A stretch of DNA of 64,000 bases from Bacteroidales bacterium (GTDB lineage: Bacteria; Bacteroidota; Bacteroidia; Bacteroidales; UBA932). The stretch covers positions 1-64,000 of the forward strand of contig JAFUWY010000007.1 of the NCBI GenBank assembly GCA_017477245.1, written 5' to 3'. Numbering within the stretch: the stretch's first letter is position 1; each line of letters begins with the position of its first letter. Both the position numbers and the translations under genes were made by a program. The notes beneath the pieces are model-generated. The model did not search any database, was not told where the DNA came from, and saw nothing but the letters and a program-made list of their open reading frames with translations. Below, piece by piece: positions 1 to 8,867 of this stretch.

Positions 1-2
1 AT

Positions 3-536
3 GTCAAGACGGCTCCAGAGAGCGACTAAAAGGAAATATCCAGCTATATCAAGGAAGCTGTCTGTTCCTTTGACCCTACCCGCGTGCCGGCCCAGGTAAG
101 TGTGCGTCATCTGGACGAATGGATTGAGAATATGTACCAGAGCGAGCAGTCGCTGGGGAAACTCATCACCATCGCTTCCCTCGTGGCCCTGCTGATTGCC
201 ATCATCGGCATCATCGGCCTGGTGTTCTTCGAGACGCAGTTCATCCGCAAGGAGATCGCCGTACGGAGAGTGAATGGCGCAACTGTGGGCAGCATCCTGA
301 AGATGATCAACAAGAAGTACTTGATCATGGCGGGTGCCAGCTTCGTGATTGCAGCGCCCGTTGCTTACTGGCTGATGACCGCCTGGCGCAAGGGTTTTGC
401 CTACCAGGCGCCCGTACCTGCGTGGATCTTCCTCGTGGCACTGCTGGCCGTCGCCGCCATTACCCTGGCCGTCGTCACGCTTCAAAGCTGGAGAGCGGCC
501 AATGCCAACCCTGTCGAATCACTAAAGAACGAGTAG
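3..536 (+). CDS. MacB/FtsX-type ABC transporter permease, C-terminal part (5' cut by window)
   Basis: Only the last part of the protein is in the window. Reading from base 30 it gives a periplasmic tail leading into LDEWIENMYQ, then three hydrophobic segments, ending in ANPVESLKNE, the usual C-terminus of Bacteroidetes FtsX-domain permeases. The motif KEIAVRRVNGAT between the first and second membrane segments is the conserved cytoplasmic loop of this family. An in-frame TAA lies at 27-29, although the frame stays family-like on both sides of it (VKTAPESD before, KEISSYIKEAV after), so the copy may carry a nonsense mutation. A GTG at 84 is the first possible restart. The gene ends 2 nt before the next permease. 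Its tail matches that of the permease at 5872-8208. Substrate unknown. Confidence 0.75.
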
Positions 537-538
537 GC

Positions 539-2878
539 ATGAAGAGTTATCTGAAATTCCTGTTCCGCAACAAGTTATACACCGCCATTGAGGCGGTGGG
601 ACTGGCCGTGAGCCTGGCGTTCGTGATCATCATCGGCAGTTATGTAGTGCAGCAATTCGAGGTCAAGTACGAGAACCCGGATTGGAAAGACGTTTACACT
701 TTTACGATGGTGGAAGACGGCTACCCGGATCAGTTGGGACTGACATATACTTTCACGGATGCCATCAAAGCATCAGCCCCGGAGGTAGAAATGGCCGGCG
801 TTCTGTCTCCGATAGATTATCTTGTGCTCCCGGATGGAGGGATGGTACAGAGCAAAATCGTTACGGCAGACAGGAATTTCTTCGAACTGTTTCCCAATCT
901 GAAGTTTGTGGCCGGAGGCCCGGAAGTACTGTCGGATGCCGGTAATATGATTGTCAGTGAGGAATTTGCGCATAAATCCGGTCTGAAAATCGGAGACAAT
1001 TGGAAACTCGGAGACGACTCTTTCACCGTCGCCGCCATCATGAAGGACTGGAAGTCCACGCTTTTCGAGTATGCCGATATCGTCCTTTCCATCGACGGCC
1101 CCATCAAAGCTTTTTCCGACCCCAACGATCAGTTCGGAAGTGTCTATACGTTCGTCAAGCTGGCTCCCGGGGCTGACAGGAATGCCTTGGAAGAGAAGGC
1201 TGAAGCCGTATGTAAAAACCTCTATGGTGGTCTTTATGGGACTTCCTTCCTGCAAGGGATACGGGTATACAGGGTGGATGAACTGATCTTCGGGGATGTC
1301 CATAGCGGCAACTTCGTTTCAGGAAATATCGCGCATAGCGACAAGCGGACGCTGGACCTGCTCCTCGCCGCCGTGCTTCTCCTGCTTGTCAGCGCCGTAT
1401 TCAACTACATCAACCTGAACATGGCCCTCAGCGCCAAAAGGGCCCGGGAGATGGCTGCAAGACGGCTGATCGGCGCATCGCAGGCTTCCATTTTCGGCCG
1501 GCGCATCCTGGAATCCCTGCTCTTTACGCTGGTGTGCTTTGCCGTATCCGTCCTCCTGGCCGTCTGGTGGACACCGATGGTAAACCGCCTGCTGAACGAC
1601 CCGGACATCGCCATCCGGATCCGGTTTACGCCCAAATACCTGGCCATTTCCACGGCCCTGGTGCTTGTGGTCGGTTTGCTTTCCGGACTCCTCCCTGCCC
1701 TGTTTTCCAGCCAGTGGAAGCCCATCGACGTGGTACGCGGCAACTTCAGGGCGCAAAGCAAAATGACTTTCAGCAAGGTGTTCATCGTCTTGCAGAGTGC
1801 GCTGTCGGTTTTCCTGATTGCCATGGCCTTGGTCATGGAAGCGCAGTACCGTAAATCGCTGAACCGGCCCGTCCATGCCGATATCGAAGGCAAGTATTTC
1901 CTGAATTCCGCCTCCTTCGGCCTGTCGTCTCTCAGAAGTTCACTGGAGGCATTGCCTTTTGTCAAAAGCACCGGTCTGGCCGTTCAAGTGCCCGGAAAAC
2001 AAGCCGGTGGGCAGTATAGCCAGACGGTGGACGGGAAGGATATCCTCTACCGGGTTTACCACATGGACAAAGCCGCCTTCGACATGCTGGGATTTGAGGT
2101 GCTGGCCGATTACAATGCCCCGGTGAACAATACCGTCTGGTTCGGAGAATCGGCCTTTGCGGCTTCCGGATTTACCGATGCGTCTCACGATATCGGGGTC
2201 CTGAGTCAGAGAATGGGCCATTGTGAGAACATGGGCGGCGTCATTGCCGACTTCCCGGTATCCCTGAACAATATGGGAGCAAAGGAGAATATGATTGTCC
2301 TGGTGGAGGACGTACAAACGTCGTATCCTTATGTTTATGGTATCCTGATGGAAATCGGCGGAGACCACGAGCAGGCGCGTAAACAGATCAGGGAGACCTA
2401 TGAGACCTGGAAGAAAGACAACATGGTCCTGAACGAGTTTGCCGACGGTTACCTGATGGAATTCTACGAAACGGCGCTGAGGCCCGCCCGGAACAACATG
2501 CGGCTGATGGAGGTATTCATGATACTGGCCTTGCTGCTTTCGCTCCTTGACCTGCTGGCCATGAGTACCTATTTTGCCGATGAGAAAGCCCATGACATAG
2601 CCGTACGGAAGGTTTTCGGAGGCACGGTGGACTCAGAGACCTGGCGGACGATCCAGGACTATATGATCCTGGTGGGCATCGCCTGCATCATCGGCATTCC
2701 GGTCGCGGTCTATGCCACGCAGGAATACCTCGAAGGGTTTATCTATCGACTCGAAGGTTACTGGTGGATCTTTGTCCTGGCCGTAGTCATCACTTTCGCC
2801 GTCAGCCTTCTCTCCATCCTCTGGCAGACGCTCAAAGCCGCGAAGACGAATCCGGCGGTAGAGCTCAAGAAAGAGTAA
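539..2878 (+). CDS. MacB/FtsX-type ABC transporter permease
   Basis: A 779-residue inner-membrane permease. An N-terminal membrane anchor (about residues 20-42, AVGLAVSLAFVIIIGSY) is followed by a MacB-type periplasmic domain, a first three-segment FtsX domain (about residues 265-400), a second anchor and periplasmic domain, and a C-terminal FtsX domain with the loop DIAVRKVFGG. ATG at 539 is chosen because the homologous gene on the other strand (start 5870) begins at the same residue; the frame stays open upstream to 422 but overlaps the preceding gene. The start lies 2 nt after the preceding stop, so the two are co-transcribed. No ATPase is in the window. Such permeases usually export peptides or drugs or couple to signalling; the substrate cannot be read from the sequence. 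The 3' end overlaps the convergent carbonic anhydrase gene by 14 nt. Confidence 0.88.
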   Translation: MKSYLKFLFRNKLYTAIEAVGLAVSLAFVIIIGSYVVQQFEVKYENPDWKDVYTFTMVEDGYPDQLGLTYTFTDAIKASAPEVEMAGVLSPIDYLVLPDGGMVQSKIVTADRNFFELFPNLKFVAGGPEVLSDAGNMIVSEEFAHKSGLKIGDNWKLGDDSFTVAAIMKDWKSTLFEYADIVLSIDGPIKAFSDPNDQFGSVYTFVKLAPGADRNALEEKAEAVCKNLYGGLYGTSFLQGIRVYRVDELIFGDVHSGNFVSGNIAHSDKRTLDLLLAAVLLLLVSAVFNYINLNMALSAKRAREMAARRLIGASQASIFGRRILESLLFTLVCFAVSVLLAVWWTPMVNRLLNDPDIAIRIRFTPKYLAISTALVLVVGLLSGLLPALFSSQWKPIDVVRGNFRAQSKMTFSKVFIVLQSALSVFLIAMALVMEAQYRKSLNRPVHADIEGKYFLNSASFGLSSLRSSLEALPFVKSTGLAVQVPGKQAGGQYSQTVDGKDILYRVYHMDKAAFDMLGFEVLADYNAPVNNTVWFGESAFAASGFTDASHDIGVLSQRMGHCENMGGVIADFPVSLNNMGAKENMIVLVEDVQTSYPYVYGILMEIGGDHEQARKQIRETYETWKKDNMVLNEFADGYLMEFYETALRPARNNMRLMEVFMILALLLSLLDLLAMSTYFADEKAHDIAVRKVFGGTVDSETWRTIQDYMILVGIACIIGIPVAVYATQEYLEGFIYRLEGYWWIFVLAVVITFAVSLLSILWQTLKAAKTNPAVELKKE

Positions 2879-3410
2879 GCTCCGACAGTTCTCCTGTCGC
2901 CGAGTCGATGACAAAGCCGCGAACGGTCACGTCCGCGGGGATCAGCGGATGGTCCACGATGGCGGCGACGGTGTTCCGGACGGACGCTTCCGTGTCGTGG
3001 AAGCCTTCCAGCCAGGCATCAAGGTCCACGTCCGTACGCTCCAGTTCAGCGGCCGGGATGCCGCGACGAAGCATTTCCTCCTTGAAATGGCCGAAACCCA
3101 TATGGCAGGCCCCGCAATGCGTGTGGGCCACCACCATGATCTCGTTTACGCCCAGCTCATACACGGCCACGATCAGGCTGCGCATGACGGAATCCCAGGG
3201 GGAAGGAATCACGGCGCCGGCATTCTTGATGATCTTGGCATCCCCGTTCCTGAGCCCCAGGGCATCCTGCAGCAGGACGGACAGGCGCGTGTCCATGCAG
3301 CTGAGCACGGCCAGCTTCTTGTCCGGGAACTTGTCGGTAAGATGTCTCTCATAGCCCTTGCGGGCAACATATTCGCGGTTGAACGCGAGAACCTGGTCAA
3401 TATTCGTCAT
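2865..3410 (-). CDS. Beta-class carbonic anhydrase
   Basis: A 181-residue cytoplasmic zinc enzyme that interconverts CO2 and bicarbonate. The zinc ligands of the beta class are visible: Cys38 in SCMDTR, with the Asp40/Arg42 dyad, then His96 and Cys99 in AHTHCGACH. Length fits the short beta-CA subfamily with CMDTR. It lies alone between two tail-to-tail permease pairs, overlapping the stop of the first by 14 nt, and has its own promoter whose -7 box sits 4 nt before the ATG. No bicarbonate transporter is nearby. Confidence 0.92.
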   Translation of the reverse strand: MTNIDQVLAFNREYVARKGYERHLTDKFPDKKLAVLSCMDTRLSVLLQDALGLRNGDAKIIKNAGAVIPSPWDSVMRSLIVAVYELGVNEIMVVAHTHCGACHMGFGHFKEEMLRRGIPAAELERTDVDLDAWLEGFHDTEASVRNTVAAIVDHPLIPADVTVRGFVIDSATGELSELTLS

Positions 3411-3414
3411 AATG

Positions 3415-3422
3415 CAAAGATA
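3415..3422 (-). promoter_or_regulatory. -7 box (TATCTTTG) of the carbonic anhydrase gene
   Basis: An exact match to the Bacteroidetes -7 consensus TAnnTTTG on the minus strand, ending 4 nt before the ATG at 3410. Transcription would begin at or inside the start codon, so the mRNA would be essentially leaderless. No clear -33 TTG was found. Confidence 0.6.
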
Positions 3423-3452
3423 GGCTTTTTGCCGGATTATGACAGCGCCCGC

Positions 3453-5870
3453 CTACTCTTTCTTCAGCTCCACGGCCGGATTCGTCCGGGCAGCCTTCAG
3501 CGTCTGCCAGAGGACCGTGCCGAAGGCGATGGCCAGGGAGATCGCAACCGCCGCCACGAACACCCATCCGTAGCCCTCGATGCGATAGGAGAAACGCTCC
3601 AGATACAACCTGGCGGCCCAGACGGCGATCGGGATACCGATCAGGCAGGCTATCCCGACGAGTACCATGTAGCTGCGGACATTGCGCCGCGTCTCGCTGC
3701 TGATATCGGCCCCGAAGACCTTCCGCACGGCGATCTGCTTGGTGTTCTCGTCGGCAAAATAGGTGCTCATGGCCAGCAGGCCCAGCAGGGAGATCAGCAC
3801 CGCCAGCACGGCGAAGAGTTCCACCAGGCGCAGGGTCCGCCGGACCGGCTCCAGCTGCTTGCGGTGGATGTCCCGGATAAAGCCGTACCGCCAGGCGGGC
3901 TCTTCCACGCCGGAGGTTTCCAGACGGAATTCCCGATAGGCCTGGCGGATCTGCGCGTCAAAGGACGGATCTTCCCCGTTCGTGCCGATGAGAAGGCAAT
4001 TGCCGTACCGAAGCTCCTCCACCCGGGTGACGACGACTCCGCCATTCGGGTTTTGGTTGGCCTCCGAGGCCGGCCGGGTCGGGTAATCCGCCACCACGCC
4101 GCCGATGAATTCCGGCCGGGCACCGTTCATGCTGATCCTGCGCGGGAATACGGTGGACGTGTCCGACACCGCCGCTGCGTTGAATGCGCTGCGGCTCATC
4201 CAGAGCGAATGCACCAGCGGATGGCCGAAGTCCTCCTCCACTTCCAGCCCGAGCAACTGGAAATACGTGCTGTCGCAGATGATGACGGGCATATCGACAT
4301 GATGCTCCTCGTCCACCTTGATGCCCATGGTCATATTGATCATTCCGGGGATACCGCGGCCGACACCGGCCTTGGTCACAAAGGGAAGCTGCTCCACCTT
4401 GTCCTTGAAGAGCTTCATGGCGTCGTAGTCCTGGGCGGAATACTCGATGTAGTAGCGGTTTTCCACGGCGGAATGCATCGGCCTTGTAAGCATGTGACGC
4501 ATCTGCAGTTCCATCACCAGTGCGAAGGCAATCAGGAAGACCGAGAGGACGTTCTGCACCACGATGAACACCTTGCTCAGGACCATCTTGTTGCGGCGAC
4601 GGAGCGTACCTTTGATGACGTCGATGGGTTGGTAGCGCGAGGCGACGATGGCCGGAAGCAAGCCGTTGATGACACCCAGGACCAGGATTCCGGCCAGGTA
4701 GGCCAGGATATAGCCGGGCGTGAGCAAGAAAGAAAGCCGCACGCTGGTGTCGCCGATGCCCAGCATCAGCTCGTCCGGGTCGGCGGTGGAAACCAGGCTG
4801 TTCATCATGGGGACCAGCAGGTCGGCCAGCAGCAGCGCCGCCGCGAAACAGACGGCGGTAAAGGCCACGGATTCAGCAATATACTTCCACAGGATGCCGC
4901 TCTTGTCGGCACCCAGAAGCCTCCGGGTGGCCATTTCCTTGGCTCGCTTGCCCGTGAGGGCCAGGCTTAGGTTCACATAGTTGAAGACGGCCGACAACAG
5001 GAGCAGCAGGACAACGATGGTCAGCAGGCGCAGCATCTGGACATTTCCCGTACGGGTGAGCCCGTTGCTGCTGCCGGTGAAGAAGAAGGCTTCGTCCATG
5101 CGGTAAGCCTTCCATGCGTCCACTTTTTCCGCACCCCAGTTGGAACCGTAGTTCTTGTTCAGGAGCGCTTTCGCCTTGGCCTGCACGGCGGCCAGGTCGG
5201 CATCCTCCCGCACCCGGAACCAGGTGGTGTAATTGCCGATGCTGTTGAATTCCTTGCTCTGATCCGCCGCCCAGGTGGCCGTGATATTCGTGATGATGTC
5301 GGCAGGCATGAAGAAGGCGTCGCCGAAATCGGCAAAGATGCCCCTGACCGTACGGTATTCCTTGTCCACCCGGATGGCCTGCCCGATGAGGCCCCCGGTC
5401 GTGCCCGGGGTGACAGCGTGGTCATGGCCGGCCTGACCGGCAATCCTGCGGGCCAGGGATTCGCTGATCAACACGTCATCCTTGCCCACAAAATCTTCCA
5501 GGCTCCCCGCCACCAGCCGGTACTGCGGGAACACCTTGAAGAAATCGGTATCACCCTCGATTCCTGATGCCTGGACCAACTCATCACCGTATTGGATGAC
5601 AGGCTGCCAGAGGAGCGTCATGTGCGTGGCGGCTTCCACCTCCGGGATGTTCATCTCCAGCTCCTCTTTGTCCCAATAGGTCAGACCGAGGAACTCATTG
5701 GTCCCCAGCACGAAGGTGCGTTTCCACTGCGGCGACTCATGCGCCACTTCATACTGCTGCACCACGTAGGAGCCGATCAGGATCACGAAAGCCAGGCTGA
5801 CAGCCAGCCCCACCGCCTCGATGACGGTGTATAACTTATTGCGGGACAGGAATTTCAGGTAACTTCTCAT
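3453..5870 (-). CDS. MacB/FtsX-type ABC transporter permease
   Basis: An 805-residue permease with the same architecture as the gene at 539-2878: N-terminal anchor, MacB periplasmic domain, FtsX domain, second periplasmic domain, C-terminal FtsX domain with QIAVRKVFGAD and the tail TNPAVELKKE. The first 40 residues are almost the same as in that paralogue (MRSYLKFLSRNKLYTVIEA against MKSYLKFLFRNKLYTAIEA), while the periplasmic domains differ, which suggests changed ligand or partner binding. The start lies 1 nt after the stop of the permease at 5872-8208, so the two form one operon. The stop codon is TAG. Confidence 0.9.
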   Translation of the reverse strand: MRSYLKFLSRNKLYTVIEAVGLAVSLAFVILIGSYVVQQYEVAHESPQWKRTFVLGTNEFLGLTYWDKEELEMNIPEVEAATHMTLLWQPVIQYGDELVQASGIEGDTDFFKVFPQYRLVAGSLEDFVGKDDVLISESLARRIAGQAGHDHAVTPGTTGGLIGQAIRVDKEYRTVRGIFADFGDAFFMPADIITNITATWAADQSKEFNSIGNYTTWFRVREDADLAAVQAKAKALLNKNYGSNWGAEKVDAWKAYRMDEAFFFTGSSNGLTRTGNVQMLRLLTIVVLLLLLSAVFNYVNLSLALTGKRAKEMATRRLLGADKSGILWKYIAESVAFTAVCFAAALLLADLLVPMMNSLVSTADPDELMLGIGDTSVRLSFLLTPGYILAYLAGILVLGVINGLLPAIVASRYQPIDVIKGTLRRRNKMVLSKVFIVVQNVLSVFLIAFALVMELQMRHMLTRPMHSAVENRYYIEYSAQDYDAMKLFKDKVEQLPFVTKAGVGRGIPGMINMTMGIKVDEEHHVDMPVIICDSTYFQLLGLEVEEDFGHPLVHSLWMSRSAFNAAAVSDTSTVFPRRISMNGARPEFIGGVVADYPTRPASEANQNPNGGVVVTRVEELRYGNCLLIGTNGEDPSFDAQIRQAYREFRLETSGVEEPAWRYGFIRDIHRKQLEPVRRTLRLVELFAVLAVLISLLGLLAMSTYFADENTKQIAVRKVFGADISSETRRNVRSYMVLVGIACLIGIPIAVWAARLYLERFSYRIEGYGWVFVAAVAISLAIAFGTVLWQTLKAARTNPAVELKKE

Positions 5871-5871
5871 A

Positions 5872-8208
5872 CTACTCGTTCTTTAAGGATTCCACCGGAT
5901 TGGCCCGGGCGATGCGCAGGCAGTTGAGGACCACGACGCCCAGCACGATGGCCAGCACCAGCACGGCTCCGCCGATGAAGTACAGGGGATTCAGGGACAC
6001 CTTCTCGGCAAACTGCTCCAGCCATCGGCGGGCCGCGAAGAAGACGCCGATACAGGCGATGACAGCCATTAGTGCCGACAGTTTCATGATGTCCCTGGCA
6101 AACACGCCCAGGATATCGCGGGTGGTGGCGCCGTTGATCTTGCGGACAGCCATTTCCTTCGACCTCCGAAGACTCTCATCCTGGATGAAACCGAGCAGCC
6201 CCAGCAGGGCGATCAGCAGCGAGAACACGGAGCCGAGGGCCAGGGTATTCCGCATCTTCCGGCTGTCGTCATATGCTGCGCGCATCTGTTCTTCATAGGA
6301 AACGATGTTGACTTCCCGGCCTTCCAGGGCCTGTTCCAAGGCGTTTCTGACATTTTCCAGAGATTCAGGTTGTATCTTGAACAGCACATGCGGCATCCAG
6401 GAGTCCATCGACCCGATCTCCCCGTAGAACAGGGCGCTGGGGCGCTGGTCAACGCCGGTCAGGTTGCCGATGAGGTAGCTCTCGTACACGCCGGAAATGG
6501 TGAAATAGGTCTGCTCTGAACCGCGCGCGCGTTCATGACCGGTGATGAACACCTGCTTGCCCACGGCCCCGTCGCTCCAGTCCGTGAACTCGGCCATCTT
6601 CTTTACAAACTTCTCATCCACAACGATTTCGGTAGAATCCCGGGGCGCGCGGCCCTCCAGGAATTCGATACCCATCAGGTCATAGAAACCGTCGGAGCAT
6701 TCATACTGGTCGGCGATATTGAACAGTTCGCGGTCATCGTCCGGCAGATAGACGTTGTCACCATTGGAGCCGTTGAAGGGGAGGTTGTAGGCCGCGGCCA
6801 CGCCGCTCACTTCCGGCAGGCCCTCCAGGGTGCGGACGGCCCGGGCGACCGCCTGCCGGTCGCCGTCGAACAGGCTGATATAGTACAGGTTGTCATAATC
6901 ATAGCCCGTATCGGCATGGGACACCTTCTGATACTGCCGGCCGATGATGAGCATCATCACCACCAGGAACACGTTGATGAGCACCTGCACGCCCAGCAGG
7001 CCGAGTTTCCAGGCCCGGGAGTTCTCGGTATAGTTCTTCAGGGCGGCATAGACCGGGATCCGCTGGTACAGCTCTGCGGGGACTACGATGGAAATGACGA
7101 GCACGAATGCCAGCACCGCTCCGATGGCAACGATGCTCTGCGGCACCAGCAGGGTCCGGAAAGGCACGCCCAGCAGGTTCTCCACGATGCTGCGGCCGGC
7201 GAAAATGATGACGGCCGCCAGTGCCAGCGAGAGCAGGATATGGATGGATGCTTCCTGGGTCAGCATCCCGTAGATGTGCTTCCCTTCCGCGCCGTAGCAC
7301 TTGCGCACGCCCACTTCCTTGGAACGCTTCACCAGGGAGGAAATCACGATCAGGATATAGTTCAGCAAACTGATGAGGATCAGCAGCGCCGCTACGATCG
7401 ACAGCAGGACGACCTGCGACTTCACCTCCGGGTCGGATGTGTGCATCGTACCGAAGGGTTTCAGGAAATAACGGAGGGTGGTGCCGCGCGCTTCCAGCAT
7501 CTCCAGCGGCTGGTGGGCCTCCTGCATCTTCCGGATGGCATCGGAAAGCGAGGCCGGGTCCACGCCGGGGAACAGTTTGACATAGCCCTTGTAGCGGTCG
7601 TTGCCGTTCCAGTTGTCCGTGCTCTGCTTGCCGTAGGTATCCATCGACAGCAGGATGTCGTAATCCAGCGTCCCGTTCTTCGGGAAGTCCTCGAACACGC
7701 CTTCGATGGTCAGTTTCAACCCCGTCATATCCTCGTTGGCGATCTGCGTGCCGATGGCATCCTGCACGCCGCCCAGTTTCTCCGCAAAGCTCCGGCTCAC
7801 CATCACGCTCCCCCACTTGCCCAGCGCTTTCACCGGATCGCCGGCCAGGACCGGCCGGTCAAACACCTTGAAAAAACAGGTATCGGCACAGACAAGCGTG
7901 GCTTTGAGCTTGTTGCCGTCCTCGTCCAGGTAGGTGTCGCCGTTGAAGACGTAGGTGGTCCGGGTGCCGGCCTCGACCCCCGGGACCTCGTCCATGAAGC
8001 CCACGGCCACGGCACCGCTCACCTGGCCATAGTCCTTCTCGCTCCCCTGCTGGGAAATCCAGGTGCTGATGGAATAAACCCGGTCGATGTCCTTGTAGAA
8101 ACTGTCATAGCTCAGTTCGAAGAACACCTTGGCAATGAGTACGATGCCCAAGGCCAGACCTACGCCCAGGGACAGGATCTTGATCAGTATATCCGAATTG
8201 CGTTTCAT
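5872..8208 (-). CDS. MacB/FtsX-type ABC transporter permease
   Basis: A 778-residue permease, first gene of a two-permease operon. ATG at 8208 (MKRNSDILIKILSLG) is preferred over the upstream in-frame start at 8241 because it places the first hydrophobic segment (about residues 8-28) where the family has it. Two FtsX domains flank a second periplasmic domain; the loops SKEVGVRKCYGAEG and SKEMAVRKINGATT are the conserved cytoplasmic signatures. The tail ANPVESLKNE matches the truncated permease at the left window edge, so the two operons are duplicates. Two 17-bp direct repeats upstream (8296-8334) may be an operator for this operon. No ATP-binding subunit is adjacent. Confidence 0.9.
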   Translation of the reverse strand: MKRNSDILIKILSLGVGLALGIVLIAKVFFELSYDSFYKDIDRVYSISTWISQQGSEKDYGQVSGAVAVGFMDEVPGVEAGTRTTYVFNGDTYLDEDGNKLKATLVCADTCFFKVFDRPVLAGDPVKALGKWGSVMVSRSFAEKLGGVQDAIGTQIANEDMTGLKLTIEGVFEDFPKNGTLDYDILLSMDTYGKQSTDNWNGNDRYKGYVKLFPGVDPASLSDAIRKMQEAHQPLEMLEARGTTLRYFLKPFGTMHTSDPEVKSQVVLLSIVAALLILISLLNYILIVISSLVKRSKEVGVRKCYGAEGKHIYGMLTQEASIHILLSLALAAVIIFAGRSIVENLLGVPFRTLLVPQSIVAIGAVLAFVLVISIVVPAELYQRIPVYAALKNYTENSRAWKLGLLGVQVLINVFLVVMMLIIGRQYQKVSHADTGYDYDNLYYISLFDGDRQAVARAVRTLEGLPEVSGVAAAYNLPFNGSNGDNVYLPDDDRELFNIADQYECSDGFYDLMGIEFLEGRAPRDSTEIVVDEKFVKKMAEFTDWSDGAVGKQVFITGHERARGSEQTYFTISGVYESYLIGNLTGVDQRPSALFYGEIGSMDSWMPHVLFKIQPESLENVRNALEQALEGREVNIVSYEEQMRAAYDDSRKMRNTLALGSVFSLLIALLGLLGFIQDESLRRSKEMAVRKINGATTRDILGVFARDIMKLSALMAVIACIGVFFAARRWLEQFAEKVSLNPLYFIGGAVLVLAIVLGVVVLNCLRIARANPVESLKNE

Positions 8209-8295
8209 ACAAGCCCATCCCTCAACCAAAGGTCGTGCCATTCAACATAAATCACTGATTATCAGTTTATTGTTAAACAACGCCTATCTATCGAA

Positions 8296-8334
8296 CGTAA
8301 ACATTCTTTACACCTGCCGTAAACATTCTTTACA
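8296..8334. promoter_or_regulatory. Tandem 17-bp direct repeat, candidate LytTR-type operator
   Basis: CGTAAACATTCTTTACA occurs exactly twice, at 8296-8312 and 8318-8334, giving a 22-bp period (two helical turns). On the minus strand each copy contains AATGTTTAC, which matches 7 of 9 positions of the LytTR consensus [TA][AC][CA]GTTN[AG][TG]; LytTR sites are direct repeats with about this period. The site lies between the permease operon (start 8208, minus) and the Nim-like gene (start 8372, plus). It could serve either; the repeat centres fall near -45 and -67 of the plus-strand promoter. Confidence 0.5.
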
Positions 8335-8358
8335 GTCCGTTTTTCCACGGAGAAATGC

Positions 8359-8366
8359 TATATTTG
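8359..8366 (+). promoter_or_regulatory. -7 box (TATATTTG) of the Nim-like gene
   Basis: Exact TAnnTTTG match ending 5 nt before the ATG at 8372, so the transcript would have almost no leader. No good -33 TTG is present, which fits a promoter needing an activator at the tandem repeats just upstream. Confidence 0.6.
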
Positions 8367-8371
8367 CACCC

Positions 8372-8854
8372 ATGAGCGAGTTTACCTTCCGGCCCATGCG
8401 CCGGTTCAAGCAGCAGCTCCCCGACGAGGAGAGCGCCGGCATCCTGGAGCGTGCCTACCGCGGGTTCCTGTCCGTCATCGGCGACGGCGGATACCCTTAT
8501 ACGATTCCCGTCAACTTCGTCTGCGACGCCGGCAGAATCTACATCCACTGCGCCCGGGAGGGGCACAAGGTGGATGCGGTCCGCGCCTGCGACAAAGCCT
8601 GCTTCACCGTGACCGACACGCCCCGGCAGGAGCCGGACGACTGGTGGTACCACGTGCGGAGCGTCGTCTGCTTCGGCCGCGTCCGGATTCTGGAGGACGA
8701 GGAGGAGAAAGACCGCCGGCTGCGCCAGCTGGGGAACAAATACTTCCCGGAAGGATACGACCTGGAGACCGACATGCAGCGCAACGCCCCGCGCGCCCTG
8801 GTGCTGGAATTCACCATCGAGCACATGACCGGCAAGCGGGTGCGCGAGAAGTGA
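8372..8854 (+). CDS. Nim-like pyridoxamine 5'-phosphate oxidase-family flavoprotein
   Basis: A 160-residue cytoplasmic protein of the PNPOx-like split-barrel fold, closest in layout to the 5-nitroimidazole reductase (Nim) group: N-terminal FTFRPMRRFKQ, the barrel strand GYPYTIPVNFV, and the central SVVCFGRVRILEDEEEK. Such proteins bind FMN or a related cofactor, and some confer nitroimidazole resistance; many chromosomal members have no proven role in this. ATG at 8372 is set by the -7 box directly before it; the frame is open further upstream but would lie before the promoter. It is a single-gene unit that ends 13 nt before the convergent hypA stop. Confidence 0.85.
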   Translation: MSEFTFRPMRRFKQQLPDEESAGILERAYRGFLSVIGDGGYPYTIPVNFVCDAGRIYIHCAREGHKVDAVRACDKACFTVTDTPRQEPDDWWYHVRSVVCFGRVRILEDEEEKDRRLRQLGNKYFPEGYDLETDMQRNAPRALVLEFTIEHMTGKRVREK

Positions 8855-8867
8855 CCCGCCCTCCGGC

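Noticed and set aside
422..538. N-terminal extension of the second permease
   Set aside because: The added residues overlap the preceding coding sequence and have no likeness to the paralogue, which starts at the residue encoded at 539.
2949..4970. A 673-codon plus-strand frame opposite the third permease and the carbonic anhydrase
   Set aside because: It is a reverse-strand shadow across two real genes; the translation is low-complexity and has no recognisable domain.
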